From NCBI GenBank assembly GCA_963556255.1, contig OY744614.1, positions 38,833,157 through 38,897,156 of the forward strand: a stretch of 64,000 bases of DNA, in the 5' to 3' direction. Source of the DNA: Allolobophora icterica. Taxonomy: Eukaryota > Annelida > Clitellata > Crassiclitellata > Lumbricidae. Below the pieces are notes generated by a model. That model did no database searches. It saw only the letters and a program-made list of their open reading frames with translations, and was not told the DNA's origin. Position numbers and translations under genes: made by a program. Position 1 is the first letter of the stretch; each line of letters starts with the position of its first letter. Shown piece by piece: positions 60,483 through 63,835 of the stretch.

Positions 60483-63050
60483 ATATATATATATATATAT
60501 ATATTACACATGTATATAGCACAACTTGAAGACACTGAATATATCCAAAATATTGTATATATATATCATATATATATATATATACGAGGCATTGTATATA
60601 TATATATATCGTATGTATATATATATATATCGATTATGGTATCATCGCTGACGAGTCTACTCAACTGGTGCCATACAAATAACATTGCAGAAAAGTTTAT
60701 TTACAATACACACATACTTAACAGCCATGGTCTGGACTTATTCTTATCTTAGTATTTCCTCGCGTGACATTCAGCAAAGCCTAACAGAAAACTGCTTTTT
60801 AATCTGACAGACAGGGGGCTTCAAGTAGCACTGGACAAAGACATCGCTCAATCACGACCACACCGTTGCTCCACCTCATTTCTAATTCATCACCTGCACT
60901 ACTCAAAACCTACATAACAACACAGCAAAATGGATGAGTAATAAACTAATAATGCTTTCACATTTCATCGGCATGTCTACGGTTCAATACCGTATGTGAA
61001 TCGCGAACCAGACAATCCTGTCAAGATGTTCAACGTTCAGTGAAAGGCGGCCAAACTACTAGGTATGAGTAATGCTGGAACTTGAGAAGAAGAATCCCTG
61101 AATGTGGGTATCTGCGCACTTGTACTACACAGCACGGAACATCTAACCGTACGATAGGTTGCCTAACAGATCTTTTAAAAGGTACAGCATAAGATAAGTT
61201 GAACATTAATCTGGGGCCGAGTCGAGCAGACCACTGTGTAAATGCCGTGGTAGATTATATCCAGCGGATAGGGTTGAGGCACGCGAGAGCACCAGGTACT
61301 TGAGGTGATGCACCAAAACCAGTGCCTTTGAAGCCGTACATTGATGGACTTGACGCTGGTACACATGGTTCCTTGTGTACAGTGAGGCTGTGTTAAATGA
61401 AGAACACTTCTGAAGAAGGAACCAGAATCTGATTTTAGCTGCATCAGAAGGCCAGTGCAGTGCCAACTCTGAGGGGGTCAATGCTGTTAGGCTGAATGTA
61501 CTGTCATAACTGTACCAGAATATGTATGTATGTATGTATGTATGTATGCATATATGCATGTTTGCATGGATGTATGTATGTATGTATGTATGTATGTATG
61601 TATGTACATACGTATGCATGCACGGATGTATGTATGTATATATGCATGTATGTATGTACGTATGTATGCATGTAACTATGTATGTATCTATCTATCAATA
61701 TATCTGGCTATTTAAAAAGCACCTGTAGGCTGTTAGGAATCTCAAAAGGACACTTAACATGGCAATCTAACAGCTCTAAAGAGGTGTGTCTTAAGATGGC
61801 TTACAAACAGATAGGTAACATCACTCAAGACTGAGGAATAGACAGATATTATCACTGATATTATCACTGATATTATCAAGTGAGGACCAGTTCCAAAGAA
61901 GGATCCTGAACCTAATTTCATCTTCACGAAGAAGCCAATGCCGTGCCAATCCCGAGGTGGTCAACCTCAGGTGATCTCAGGTGATACATATCAAAGATCA
62001 CCTCAACAGATCAATCGTGAGTTTGACTTAATCTTCAACAGGAAGCCAGTGTAGGGCTAACCCCAGGGCTTGGCCTCTAAGGACAATTACTGACAGACCC
62101 CATTTTGTAATAAGCATGTCATTGGCTTATATTGGGAGGTAAGTTTAAACAGGCATATGGACGAACCAATCATGTACCTGTGGTGACGAACACATACCTG
62201 TGGTGACGAAGCGGGTGACATCAGCTTGATGAGAAGCTCCTTGGCACTCTCACGTACCTAACAGCACACAAAGAACATCAATGAGAACACCTTGTCATGA
62301 GCCTACCTCATCAGCCATTCATAAACTAATCTCTGCATATATGATGTATGGCCAGAGGCCGTCAATAACTACATAAGACATCAGAATTAGCCTTGAGTGA
62401 AGCTCTACTTTGTGAACTATTAAAACAACTTATGAACAGATGTCAACAAACCTCAGTTCTCTATGGTATTTGTGCTCTCATCCAATTCAAAGCAGTGATA
62501 TATATTATGCACCTAAGTATATGTGAATGCTAATATTTACTGGTATGTACATACATTCATCTACTGTTTGCAAATGTTAACTTATTGTGAAATTTTTCAA
62601 AGTGGATGTTACATTTTCACCATAGCATTGTCCAAACAACAAATATAAGCAAAGCATTTACCGGTACATGCCTTCACAAGGCACATTTTCCTCTATACTG
62701 ACTATTTATCCCTTTCAATTACTAACGATATATTAAAATCCGACACTGTCCATATGCTGGTAGTGCCAATCCCATGCCTGGATAATGGAGGAGGGCAATG
62801 CTAATCATCTTTGTTATAATACAGAATCGTTAAACAGTAACTACCGAACGACATATTATTTATCAAAGCAATTGAACAAATCTGCATTCCATTGTTATCC
62901 TAATCGTAAACTATAAATTTCTAAAGCACCACTCAAAAAGCTAAACAGAGGGCACCAGCTTATTCACGAGCACTTTTAGAAGTAGGAACTACAAAAGCGT
63001 CATCACCTGGTCTTTGCTGTCACCCAGCCTGTCAACTGCGGCAGGAAGAA
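25366..63050 (-). CDS. CLASP: CLASP, CLIP-associating microtubule plus-end protein (34 exons seen; 5' end outside the window)
   Basis: CLASPs are TOG-domain proteins that track growing microtubule ends, bind the lattice, promote rescue and act at kinetochores, the cell cortex and the Golgi. Thirty-four exons were joined by eye. All introns are GT-AG, all phases agree, and the 3965 coding bases give 1320 full residues and a TAG. Counting from the first full codon, residues 1-133 are the C-terminal part of TOG1, about 186-420 TOG2, 420-700 a Ser/Arg-rich linker, about 715-960 TOG3, and about 1068-1300 the C-terminal CLIP-interacting TOG-like region. Exact blocks shared with vertebrate CLASP include DPHSKVFS, FIVDQTQTP, TRLAVSR.ITWTTEPKS, EHFKTILLLLLETL and RKASVFCLVAIY. 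The tryptophans opening TOG2 (NDWEKR) and TOG3 (SWSDRR) are kept. The protein is near 1400 residues if the missing start resembles the human one. The linker lacks a canonical SxIP. Introns total about 34 kb and are full of repeats. Confidence 0.97.
25840..25956 (-). CDS. CLASP: CLASP exon 33
   Basis: 39 codons, GYDNSESRVRKASVFCLVAI through LSGSK, phase 0 at both ends, donor GTAAGT. Nearly identical to the last helices of human CLASP. Confidence 0.96.
26344..26553 (-). CDS. CLASP: CLASP exon 32
   Basis: 70 codons, including CPINLAAIKMQIKVVE and LLPQLVPGLLK of the CLIP-interacting region. Acceptor GTTTAG|GTC, donor AAG|GTTGAT, which is a weak donor but is required by phase and homology. Confidence 0.94.
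27233..27364 (-). CDS. CLASP: CLASP exon 31
   Basis: 44 codons, ENLRILSLRVLREIIRRQPQ then RFKEYAELTILKIL, matching the CLASP C-terminal helices. Donor GTATGT. Confidence 0.96.
27510..27860 (-). mobile_element. tRNA-derived SINE, type 2, with internal duplication
   Basis: The minus-strand head CATGGTAGAGTCTAGGGGTC...GTGGTTCAAATCCTC is followed by the type 2 body. The stretch CAGTCCTCT...GGCCTCGG...AACTTCAT appears twice (near 27530-27580 and 27627-27690), so the 3' part is duplicated. It lies in the CLASP intron between exons 31 and 30. Confidence 0.7.
28100..28226 (-). CDS. CLASP: CLASP exon 30
   Basis: Completes a split Arg codon and adds 42 codons with FEERRNALANLIRITREG and EHFKTILLLLLETLDD. 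The last is the most conserved CLASP block. Donor GTCAGT. Confidence 0.96.
28309..28520 (-). mobile_element. Type 2 SINE, head missing
   Basis: The minus-strand body from GAGATTTCTGCTCCCCATGC to AAGGGACTGCTCTTCTTCTT matches 15500-15713. The tRNA-like head is absent or too diverged to see. Its chance frame (EAKKMKSITLHAHGCLRASL) recurs in other copies. Confidence 0.8.
28680..28893 (-). mobile_element. tRNA-derived SINE, type 4
   Basis: The minus-strand head GGGGGACAGAGTAATGGTAA...GTGGTTCGATTTCCAC is followed by GCGCCTTGCATGGCTGCC and the end TAATAAAGAAAAGATTATTA. The end and the GGCGC...GGCTGCC block match the copy at 54238-54570. Confidence 0.7.
28997..29063 (-). CDS. CLASP: CLASP exon 29
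   Basis: EFPLDHVEVIDDIILELSNR then NER, aligned with the start of the CLASP C-terminal domain (LKELSNHNER in human). It opens and closes within split codons, both in phase. Acceptor TTTCAG, donor GTTAGA. Confidence 0.94.
29836..29960 (-). mobile_element. Retroposon 3' end with GTATT tail, copy 2
   Basis: Matches 21239-21371 over GTGTGTGCAC, CAGAAGGAGGGGAATATC and the ACAGTTGTATTGTATTGTAT tail on the minus strand. Intron between CLASP exons 29 and 28. Confidence 0.6.
30509..30581 (-). CDS. CLASP: CLASP exon 28
   Basis: RSNGLNLTSLADAAFDVEND then IFSE, aligned with the human ALKEAVFDDDMEQL segment. Acceptor CATTCTAG|AGG; the other two frames contain stops. Donor GTAATG. Confidence 0.9.
30985..31195 (-). 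mobile_element. L2-like LINE 3' end
   Basis: On the minus strand FAVVSPSSWNKLYNNLRYEL leads to GTTAGGTCGGGAGCGCCTCT and GTGGTGCTATATAAATTGGC. The copy at 57690-57890 has the same blocks. The 15-base GTCGGGAGCGCCTCT is also in the type 1 SINE tail. Confidence 0.75.
31245..31461 (-). CDS. CLASP: CLASP exon 27
   Basis: SDVQCIDTENMNPEDLYNSI corresponds to human MLDYDTENLNSEEIYSSLRG. It is followed by an Asp/Arg/Ser-rich stretch and YNPNNYQDE, like human YNPYPYSD. The donor GAG|GTGCCT is weak, but reading on meets TAG after seven codons. Confidence 0.92.
31950..32077 (-). CDS. CLASP: CLASP exon 26
   Basis: EGAGRVLQGHLQTGGPDTEP then LSPRNVTSPPAGALSRYRTA. It aligns with DGATKLLHNHLK and the following Ser/Pro/Thr linker of CLASP. 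Donor ACAG|GTGGCA. Confidence 0.9.
32475..32561 (-). CDS. CLASP: CLASP exon 25
   Basis: 29 codons, AAQGVLVALYNLNPSEFSVM then LKVLPKTFQ, the end of TOG3 (human AAQIVLISLFELNTPEFTML). Phase 0 at both ends. Confidence 0.96.
33138..33281 (-). CDS. CLASP: CLASP exon 24
   Basis: 48 codons with MDPAEFVNTSDTRLAVSRVI and TWTTEPKSAEVRK, one of the best-conserved TOG3 blocks. Acceptor CTGAAG|GTG, donor GTATTC. Confidence 0.97.
33282..36305 (-). other. Intron sequence without recognised exons; (CT)n at 33633-33705
   Basis: Part of the largest CLASP intron (33282-37844). It holds a 70-bp CT microsatellite and a short ACATACAGAAAC repeat at 34800-34875. Long minus-strand frames at 35261-35992 are hydrophobic because the plus strand is A-rich, and are not taken as genes. 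Confidence 0.5.
36306..36470 (-). other. Protein-like open frame in a CLASP intron, unidentified
   Basis: After a good acceptor (TGTTTACCTTACAG|ATC at 36471) the frame reads IKCEVIQICLNKVPAYIKDH and ends AALDDLKTMFLHSLR before TGA. Composition is balanced and the end is amphipathic, unlike the nearby chance frames. No partner exon was found upstream and I recognise no family. It could be an alternative terminal CLASP exon, an exon of a nested gene, a retrocopy fragment or chance. Confidence 0.25.
36561..36811 (-). mobile_element. tRNA-derived SINE, type 1, full length
   Basis: On the minus strand the head is GCGTGGTGGCTTAGTGGTAA...GGGTTGCAGGTTCGAATCCC, with clear A and B boxes. It is followed by GGACCTTGGGCAAGTCC, a body, then GTCGGGAGCGCCTCTGAG and GGCGCTATAGAAATATCCGG with an AATA-repeat tail. 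The 3' end matches the L2-like LINE tail in this window. Confidence 0.92.
36812..37844 (-). other. Intron sequence without recognised exons
   Basis: Contains an ATT microsatellite at 37428-37446. A plus-strand frame at 37093-37296 is Lys-rich and not recognised. Confidence 0.45.
37845..37923 (-). CDS. CLASP: CLASP exon 23
   Basis: MSFECDHQFNILTKFIVDQT then QTPSLK, matching human FDQQFNILMRFIVDQTQTPN of TOG3. Acceptor TTGTTAG, donor GTCAGT. Confidence 0.97.
38442..38669 (-). CDS. CLASP: CLASP exon 22
   Basis: Largest exon seen: 75 full codons plus split ones. It contains FTRMFHDPHSKVFSAFVETL and MGADLLGSIQAKVQKALD, diagnostic for CLASP TOG3. It is distinctly more G+C-rich than the flanking introns. 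Confidence 0.98.
38990..39065. repeat. 23-bp minisatellite, three units
   Basis: Three and a half units of the form TTGCACTGTACCATTACAAC plus ACG, in the intron before exon 22. Confidence 0.8.
39377..39480 (-). CDS. CLASP: CLASP exon 21 (start of TOG3)
   Basis: DMNEIISALSSGSWSDRRDG then LVSLQNALQANRFL. The Trp and Arg/Leu pattern is the opening HEAT repeat of TOG3 (human NWSERKEGLLGLQNLL). Confidence 0.96.
39641..40160. repeat. 54-bp minisatellite
   Basis: About nine units of 54 bp containing GTTCTTCATACAAACAAAGA and TGCAGAAGAAATCTTG, in the intron between CLASP exons 20 and 21. The period is 18 codons, so frames stay open on both strands (for example EILDLNGDRVLHTNKDAE). This is not evidence of coding. 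Confidence 0.95.
40190..40260 (-). mobile_element. L2/SINE 3'-tail fragment
   Basis: On the minus strand GGATCGGGAGAACCTCTGAA then GAGTGGTGCTTTTATATATG, a diverged form of the tail shared by L2-like LINEs and SINEs here. Confidence 0.5.
40995..41175 (+). mobile_element. SINE 3'-body fragment
   Basis: GGACCATGTCCAGCAACAGC...GGGATTTGTCTACTGCCGGC, TCAAGGGCTGAA and GAATGAGTGCATCCC match 23070-23135 in the same order. Confidence 0.5.
41461..41580 (-). CDS. CLASP: CLASP exon 20
   Basis: 40 codons, RRRADNGESEDAGSETSSIC then SESSYRSYGNTSE, matching the human linker DANSDASSVCSERSYGSRNG. Probably a phosphorylated, acidic Ser-rich segment before TOG3. Confidence 0.95.
41620..41690 (-). mobile_element. 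L2/SINE 3'-tail fragment
   Basis: On the minus strand CAGAGAGCACCTTTGACTTG then GAGTGGTGCTATATAAATGC, the L2-type tail. Confidence 0.55.
42141..42274 (-). CDS. CLASP: CLASP exon 19
   Basis: GARDKKSFGAAGRVAVSSHR through GEDMEAVVADAL; the last block equals human DLEAAVADAL. Donor GTGAGC. Confidence 0.95.
42412..42660 (+). mobile_element. tRNA-derived SINE, type 5, copy 2
   Basis: The head GGATGAATGGTAACACTCTT...GCGGTTCGATACCCG is followed by GTCGACTCAGCCTTCCACTC, GGCTGCAAGACGTGTGTTCT and TTTCAATGTTACTTACTGTG. Closely related to 11397-11635. Confidence 0.78.
43365..43517 (-). CDS. CLASP: CLASP exon 18 (EB-binding linker region)
   Basis: 50 codons, GSRSVSPSSRLSYITHTQPD through MASRVWARSQGSSRDASPSR. 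RSQGSSRDASPSR lines up with human RSQGCSRETSPNR, which directly follows the SKIP motif. Here the motif position reads SRVWA, so the Ile-Pro of SxIP is missing. Confidence 0.94.
43667..44260. mobile_element. hAT (Charlie-like) element remnant carrying a SINE
   Basis: The left end CAGTGTTGTCCAACCTTTTT is followed by CCATGGGCCACCG and GGGCCACACCCG. The right end, read inward, is CAGTCCAACATGCTGCCCGC then GCGGCCCACGGGCTG. Ends of this style ('CAGTG...CAACCTTTT' with 'GGGCCGCA') are typical of non-autonomous hAT elements. The inverted repeats are imperfect and the target duplication is unclear. The type 1 SINE at 43852-44086 lies inside. Confidence 0.6.
43852..44086 (-). mobile_element. tRNA-derived SINE, type 1, full length, copy 2
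   Basis: Almost identical to 36561-36811 over its whole length (only a few differences), including the head ending GGTTCGAATCCC and the tail GGCGCTATAGAAATATCTGG with ATT repeats. The high identity suggests recent activity. Confidence 0.92.
44558..44656 (-). CDS. CLASP: CLASP exon 17
   Basis: RQKKTPGGAANGQVVTPERT then RPLTKSGTSQSQ, in the low-conservation basic Ser/Thr/Pro linker. It is supported mainly by splice sites (TTTCAG, GTGAGT) and by phase with both neighbours. Confidence 0.85.
44657..47982 (-). other. CLASP intron: one SINE, otherwise no feature recognised
   Basis: Apart from the SINE at 44884-45082, this 3.3-kb intron is A+T-rich and unique-looking. A short CACATTGTCAAATAATTTAA stretch occurs twice (near 45612 and 45778). 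No exon-like sequence is seen. Confidence 0.5.
44884..45082 (-). mobile_element. tRNA-derived SINE, type 2, internally deleted
   Basis: The minus-strand head GGGATGCACAATAGCTCAGT...GGTTAAACTCCC-like B region is followed by GAGAATTTG, GATTTCTGCTCCAACTG and the end CTACCTCTCGGGACTGCTCT. About 90 bp of the body is missing compared with 15425-15713. Confidence 0.7.
47983..48096 (-). CDS. CLASP: CLASP exon 16
   Basis: VENQDGEEAIVRSSSTANLA then SNSGASRVSSVSNYNSL, Ser-rich linker. Acceptor GTACAG|GTG, donor GTATGT; phases 1 and 1 match exons 15 and 17. Confidence 0.88.
48205..48472 (+). mobile_element. tRNA-type SINE, type 3-like
   Basis: The head CCGGCTTGAGTGCTCACATT...GTAAGGGTTTGAGCCTCC and the end TACTTAATAAAGAC resemble the copy at 51150-51340. 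The body is different or diverged. Confidence 0.6.
48590..48684 (-). CDS. CLASP: CLASP exon 15
   Basis: GRSLASAQPQRTSVQPSAAK then AFRVPKTNSTD, basic Ser-rich linker. Acceptor TGTACAG|CGG, donor GTTAGT; phases agree with exons 14 and 16. Confidence 0.88.
48840..49526 (-). other. CLASP intron sequence without recognised features
   Basis: A+T-rich, with GATTACAGTAATA and related short repeats at 48847-48900. No exon or mobile element recognised. Confidence 0.45.
49527..49748 (-). CDS. CLASP: CLASP exon 14 (end of TOG2 and start of linker)
   Basis: AYWGFEEHFKQQAAALFNTL aligns with human CYWGFHSHFSREAEHLYHTL. It is followed by a run of six Ser and a basic linker ending ASNDRALTSVY, comparable to RASTVSTKSVS. 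222 bp, donor GTTGGC. Confidence 0.95.
49906..50070 (+). mobile_element. tRNA-derived SINE, type 2, 5' part
   Basis: The head TTAGTGTAGTGATTAGCATG...CTGTCAACTGAAAGGTC is followed by GAGATTTCTGCTCCACCTGC, ATGAGTACACTGACTGTACA and GGGAAGATGAGATGGCGAGG. It is truncated before the 3' end and lies in the intron between exons 13 and 14. Confidence 0.78.
50193..50330 (-). CDS. CLASP: CLASP exon 13
   Basis: QCCELLDQMLRTWPTSVLEK through LTDADPDARAHSR, the fifth-sixth HEAT repeats of TOG2 (human GIHDADSEARIEARK). Confidence 0.96.
50824..50894 (-). CDS. CLASP: CLASP exon 12
   Basis: YTHVGRLVPLITCNFTSKNN then IIR, matching human HTHIPRLIPVITSNCTSKSV. Only 71 bp. Acceptor TTTTGTAG|TAC, donor GTACGT. Confidence 0.95.
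51013..51098. repeat. 18-bp minisatellite
   Basis: About five units of CTGTCAATCAATGTGCAT in the intron between CLASP exons 11 and 12. Confidence 0.9.
51150..51340 (+). mobile_element. tRNA-derived SINE, type 3, full length
   Basis: The head GTAGCTGAGCGGTTGAGCCC...GGGGTTCGAGCCTCC carries strong A and B boxes. It is followed by CTTGAGCAAGTCCTGTGCTC, CATCGATAAATGCTTGGCC, ATTAGTTAGTGACC and ACTTAATAAACG. This is the best copy for defining the family. Confidence 0.85.
51678..51813 (-). CDS. CLASP: CLASP exon 11
   Basis: YMAQQLSREFDHFAEAILPA through LIPNTAKIMATSGTIALRFI; the block IPN.AKIMATSG is invariant in CLASP TOG2. Confidence 0.97.
52060..52330 (-). mobile_element. Possible LINE 3' end
   Basis: On the minus strand the sequence ends TTGAATAAACGAATATATAT after a unique body, the form of a non-LTR 3' end. 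A similar AATAAACGAATATTGTATTG end lies at about 43570-43600. No protein remnant is seen. Confidence 0.35.
52804..52949 (-). CDS. CLASP: CLASP exon 10
   Basis: LKEVRSIFVAGASSFPDFQQ through DLRSQVVREACMTI. DLRSQVVREAC is identical to human TOG2, and LKEVRSIFVAG follows the TOG2 tryptophan in exon 9. Confidence 0.97.
53013..53911 (-). other. CLASP intron sequence without recognised features
   Basis: No exon recognised. A short L2-type tail (GTGGAGCTATATAAATTATT, 53661-53680, +) marks a retroposon fragment. Confidence 0.45.
53912..54004 (-). CDS. CLASP: CLASP exon 9 (start of TOG2)
   Basis: ISSAKDLSDRVVRIREVLSD then PNNDWEKRNES, matching human SSRDLEESINKIREILSDDKHDWEQR over its length. 31 codons, phase 0 at both ends. 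Confidence 0.97.
54238..54570 (-). mobile_element. tRNA-derived SINE, type 4, copy 2
   Basis: The minus-strand head GGGCCCATAGAGTAATGGAT...AGATCGAATCCTGTAG is followed by GCCTTCCACTCGCTAGGTGG, two GGCGCCCTGT.GGCTGCCGT blocks and the end TTAAATAAAGAAAAGATTAT. The 54220-54260 AAT repeat is its tail. Confidence 0.75.
54613..54677 (-). CDS. CLASP: CLASP exon 8
   Basis: ASGAMDEDTFIRAFEEVPKI then Y, matching human GAVDEEDFIKAFDDVPVVQIY just before TOG2. Donor GTGAGT. Confidence 0.95.
55030..55222. repeat. 20-bp minisatellite
   Basis: About nine units of AAAAGCAAAGTCCAGGACTT in the intron between CLASP exons 7 and 8. It ends 35 bp from the exon 7 donor. Confidence 0.93.
55258..55380 (-). CDS. CLASP: CLASP exon 7
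   Basis: SRFDDETDNTQSAAKVNKRS then a Ser/Thr/Lys-rich run ending SKSSASS. Aligns with human NFDDEDSVDGNRPSSASSTS, the linker between TOG1 and TOG2. Confidence 0.93.
55914..55978 (-). CDS. CLASP: CLASP exon 6
   Basis: LNQIYTKMDEVKNSGKMLAT then E, matching human LNVIFTKFDEVQKSGNMIQS at the end of TOG1. Starts by completing an Arg codon. Confidence 0.96.
56132..56419 (-). mobile_element. tRNA-derived SINE, type 2, full length
   Basis: The minus-strand head GGGGAGCTTGATAGTGTAGT...GTTGGGGGTTGAAATTCC is followed by GAGATTTCTGCTCCACCTGC, GTACACTGACTGTACACTGT, GATGAGACGGTGAGGGAGAG and AAGGGTCTGCTCTTCTCTTC. Lies in the intron between exons 5 and 6. Confidence 0.85.
56598..56826 (-). mobile_element. 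tRNA-derived SINE, type 2, diverged
   Basis: The minus-strand head AGTGATAGCGGTTAGTATGC...GAGGTTTGGAGTTCAAATC is followed by GATTTCTGTTCCATTTGTGC and a shortened body ending AGAGAGTGATTTTCTGCTTC. More diverged than the neighbouring copy at 56132-56419. Confidence 0.7.
56830..57135 (+). mobile_element. Possible LINE/SINE 3' end
   Basis: The 3' end GGAAGCGCCTCCAAGTAGAG, GGGGTGCTAAATAAATGAAG has the L2-type tail layout. The upstream open frame (56835-57107) is not clearly reverse transcriptase. Confidence 0.4.
57429..57526 (-). CDS. CLASP: CLASP exon 5
   Basis: VREQAVSTLVEIYRHIGERV then RSDLAKKEINPT. LVEIYRH.GERVR.DL.KK is identical in human CLASP TOG1. Confidence 0.98.
57690..57890 (+). mobile_element. 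L2-like LINE 3' end
   Basis: FAVVGPSSWNKLTNSLRY, then GTTAGGTCGGGAGCACCTCT and GAAGTGGTGCTATATAAATT. Same family as 30985-31195. Stops interrupt the frame. Confidence 0.75.
58086..58161 (-). CDS. CLASP: CLASP exon 4
   Basis: FGAKSLGLSKIVPFVVKLLD then DQSIP, matching human SGAQTLTLSKIVPHICNLLG of TOG1. Donor CCG|GTAAG. Confidence 0.96.
58555..59066. repeat. 63-bp minisatellite with an open frame
   Basis: Eight units of 63 bp containing TATGGTGGACACCTTCACAG and GTCAATACCCAAGAGGTCAG, in the intron between CLASP exons 3 and 4. The plus strand is open for 162 codons as 21-residue repeats (MVDTFTGQYPRGQS). It is antisense to CLASP and has no splice or start support. Confidence 0.95.
59117..59208 (-). 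CDS. CLASP: CLASP exon 3
   Basis: YVLDRLSIAFTHKLWKVKEE then TLLCLQRALN, matching human YVWDRMLGGFKHKNFRTREG of TOG1. Acceptor TTATGTAG|TAC, donor GTGAGT. Confidence 0.96.
59209..59967 (-). other. CLASP intron sequence; G/C-run patches
   Basis: A G12 run at 59265-59276, and a patch near 59518-59605 (GGGGACGGGG...CCCCTCCCAACCCCCC) resembling the edges of degraded DNA elements. No exon recognised. Confidence 0.4.
59968..60232 (-). mobile_element. tRNA-derived SINE, type 2
   Basis: The minus-strand head GTTAGTGTGCAGGACTGGCA...GGGGTTCAAATCCTTGCC is followed by CAACTCAGCTCTAATGAGTA, GACTGTACACTGTCAGTGG and GATAGCATTTCATACCAATG. The 3' end GCTTAAGCTTCTGCTTCTC is slightly shortened. Confidence 0.82.
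60255..60440 (+). mobile_element. L2-like LINE 3' end
   Basis: ALRTLIKTDLFLD followed by a stop resembles the last residues of L2 reverse transcriptase proteins. The end TCTTGAAGTGGTGCTATATA runs into a TA microsatellite. Confidence 0.6.
60438..60635. repeat. (TA)n-rich tract
   Basis: TA dinucleotide runs with short interruptions, directly after the L2-like tail motif GTGGTGCTATATA and probably grown from it. Confidence 0.9.
60640..61139 (-). other. CLASP intron sequence without recognised features
   Basis: No exon or mobile element recognised. Confidence 0.4.
61140..61510 (-). mobile_element. L2-like LINE fragment (RT C-terminal region)
   Basis: A minus-strand frame with LALHWPSDAAKIRFWFLLQK resembles the L2 block LHWLPV..RI.FK, and downstream blocks follow in order. 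Similar HWLP-type pieces occur near 61930 and 62045, so several fragments may lie together. Confidence 0.5.
61520..61690. repeat. (ATGT)n microsatellite
   Basis: ATGT tetramers with GCATG interruptions. The Met-Tyr-Val-Cys and His-Thr-Tyr-Ile frames are artefacts. Confidence 0.95.
61691..62177 (-). other. CLASP intron; probable LINE-derived pieces
   Basis: Contains AAAAAGCACCTGTAGG and two AGGAAGCCAGTG/AGAAGCCAATG stretches, which read as HWLP-type codons on the minus strand. GATATTATCACT is repeated three times near 61845-61880. Confidence 0.4.
62198..62257 (-). CDS. CLASP: CLASP exon 2 (visible)
   Basis: 20 codons, VRESAKELLIKLMSPASSPQ, matching human VREQDQTLLLKIMDQAANPQ of TOG1. Acceptor GCTGTTAG|GTA. 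The donor region is tandemly duplicated, giving a second possible donor 20 bp downstream that would shift the frame. Confidence 0.96.
62893..62975 (-). mobile_element. SINE 3'-end fragment
   Basis: The minus strand reads GTGCTCGTGAATAAGCTGGT, GAGTGGTGCTTTAGAAATTT and GTTTACGATTAGGAT, matching 16670-16745 and in part 2794-2845. Confidence 0.65.
63007..63050 (-). CDS. CLASP: CLASP exon 1 of those visible (TOG1)
   Basis: LPAAVDRLGDSKDQ, matching human LPSLIDRLGDAKD. Acceptor TATGTTTTAG|TT, donor CAG|GTGATG. It begins with two bases of a split codon, so coding exons continue upstream, beyond position 64000. None was found in 63051-64000. Confidence 0.94.
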
Positions 63051-63238
63051 CTAAAACATAAAACAGACAATCTAAGTTAAGTCATTTGCACCACATACTC
63101 AGTCACTACACCGGAAAGTCTTTACAGTGTGCTTCATCACAACGCGAATTCTGCCATAAAGTGGCTGGGGATATAGATCCAAAATCTAATTCAATTTTAC
63201 AACATAAGTAATCCAGCATGCTAATGATGCAATCTTGG
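63051..63238 (-). other. CLASP intron, no feature recognised
   Basis: No exon or repeat that I can name. Confidence 0.4.
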
Positions 63239-63487
63239 TACATTGGAGTCTCATTATAACATGGTTAAACATAGCACAAATTCTGATATAAAAACAAAGT
63301 CAGGGCCACATAGTTCAGTGCACGGAGACGACCTCATTATAACATAACCCTGTTATAACACGGTACACTGCAGTCTCGTTATAACATCGTTAAACAAAAC
63401 ACAAATTCTGATATAAAAACAAAGTCAGGGCCACAGTTCAGTGCACGAAGACGACCTCGTTATAACATAACCTTGCTATAACGTGGC
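63239..63487. repeat. Tandem duplication of a 125-bp TTATAAC-ended unit
   Basis: Two units, starting GTCTCATTATAAC (63248) and GTCTCGTTATAAC (63373), share ACACAAATTCTGATATAAAA and ACAAAGTCAGGGCCAC. Each begins with CTCRTTATAACATSGTTAAA and ends with an imperfect inverted form (CTCGTTATAACATAACC). This suggests a small TA-target DNA element, perhaps pogo/mariner-like, that was duplicated. Confidence 0.75.
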
Positions 63488-63835
63488 TCTTGTTACTGCT
63501 CCCAAAGACAGTGTTACGCATCGGCGCCAGTGCACATTTCATTCAAAGCACATTCAGAACACATGTACACATACAAAAATTATCCTGTTACATCCAGAAA
63601 ACACAGCCCAGCCAAAGCACAGAGGCAATCAGATATGCAACATTCAGTTAAAGATGTCTGGTCAAGTTCGTTCCACGTTATTTACGGAACGTTATTTACA
63701 TAACAGTTCTGGTCTCAGTGCACAGCGTTGTTTAGGTTTATCTGTCCCTCACTACTGCAAACTGTCTCACACAGTTTCTGTTGGATGCAATTTCTATAGC
63801 ACCAGGACATTAATTATCATCTGTGACATGGTAGC
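63488..63835 (-). other. CLASP intron, no feature recognised
   Basis: A plus-strand frame (63483-63842) is not recognised and is antisense to CLASP. Confidence 0.4.
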
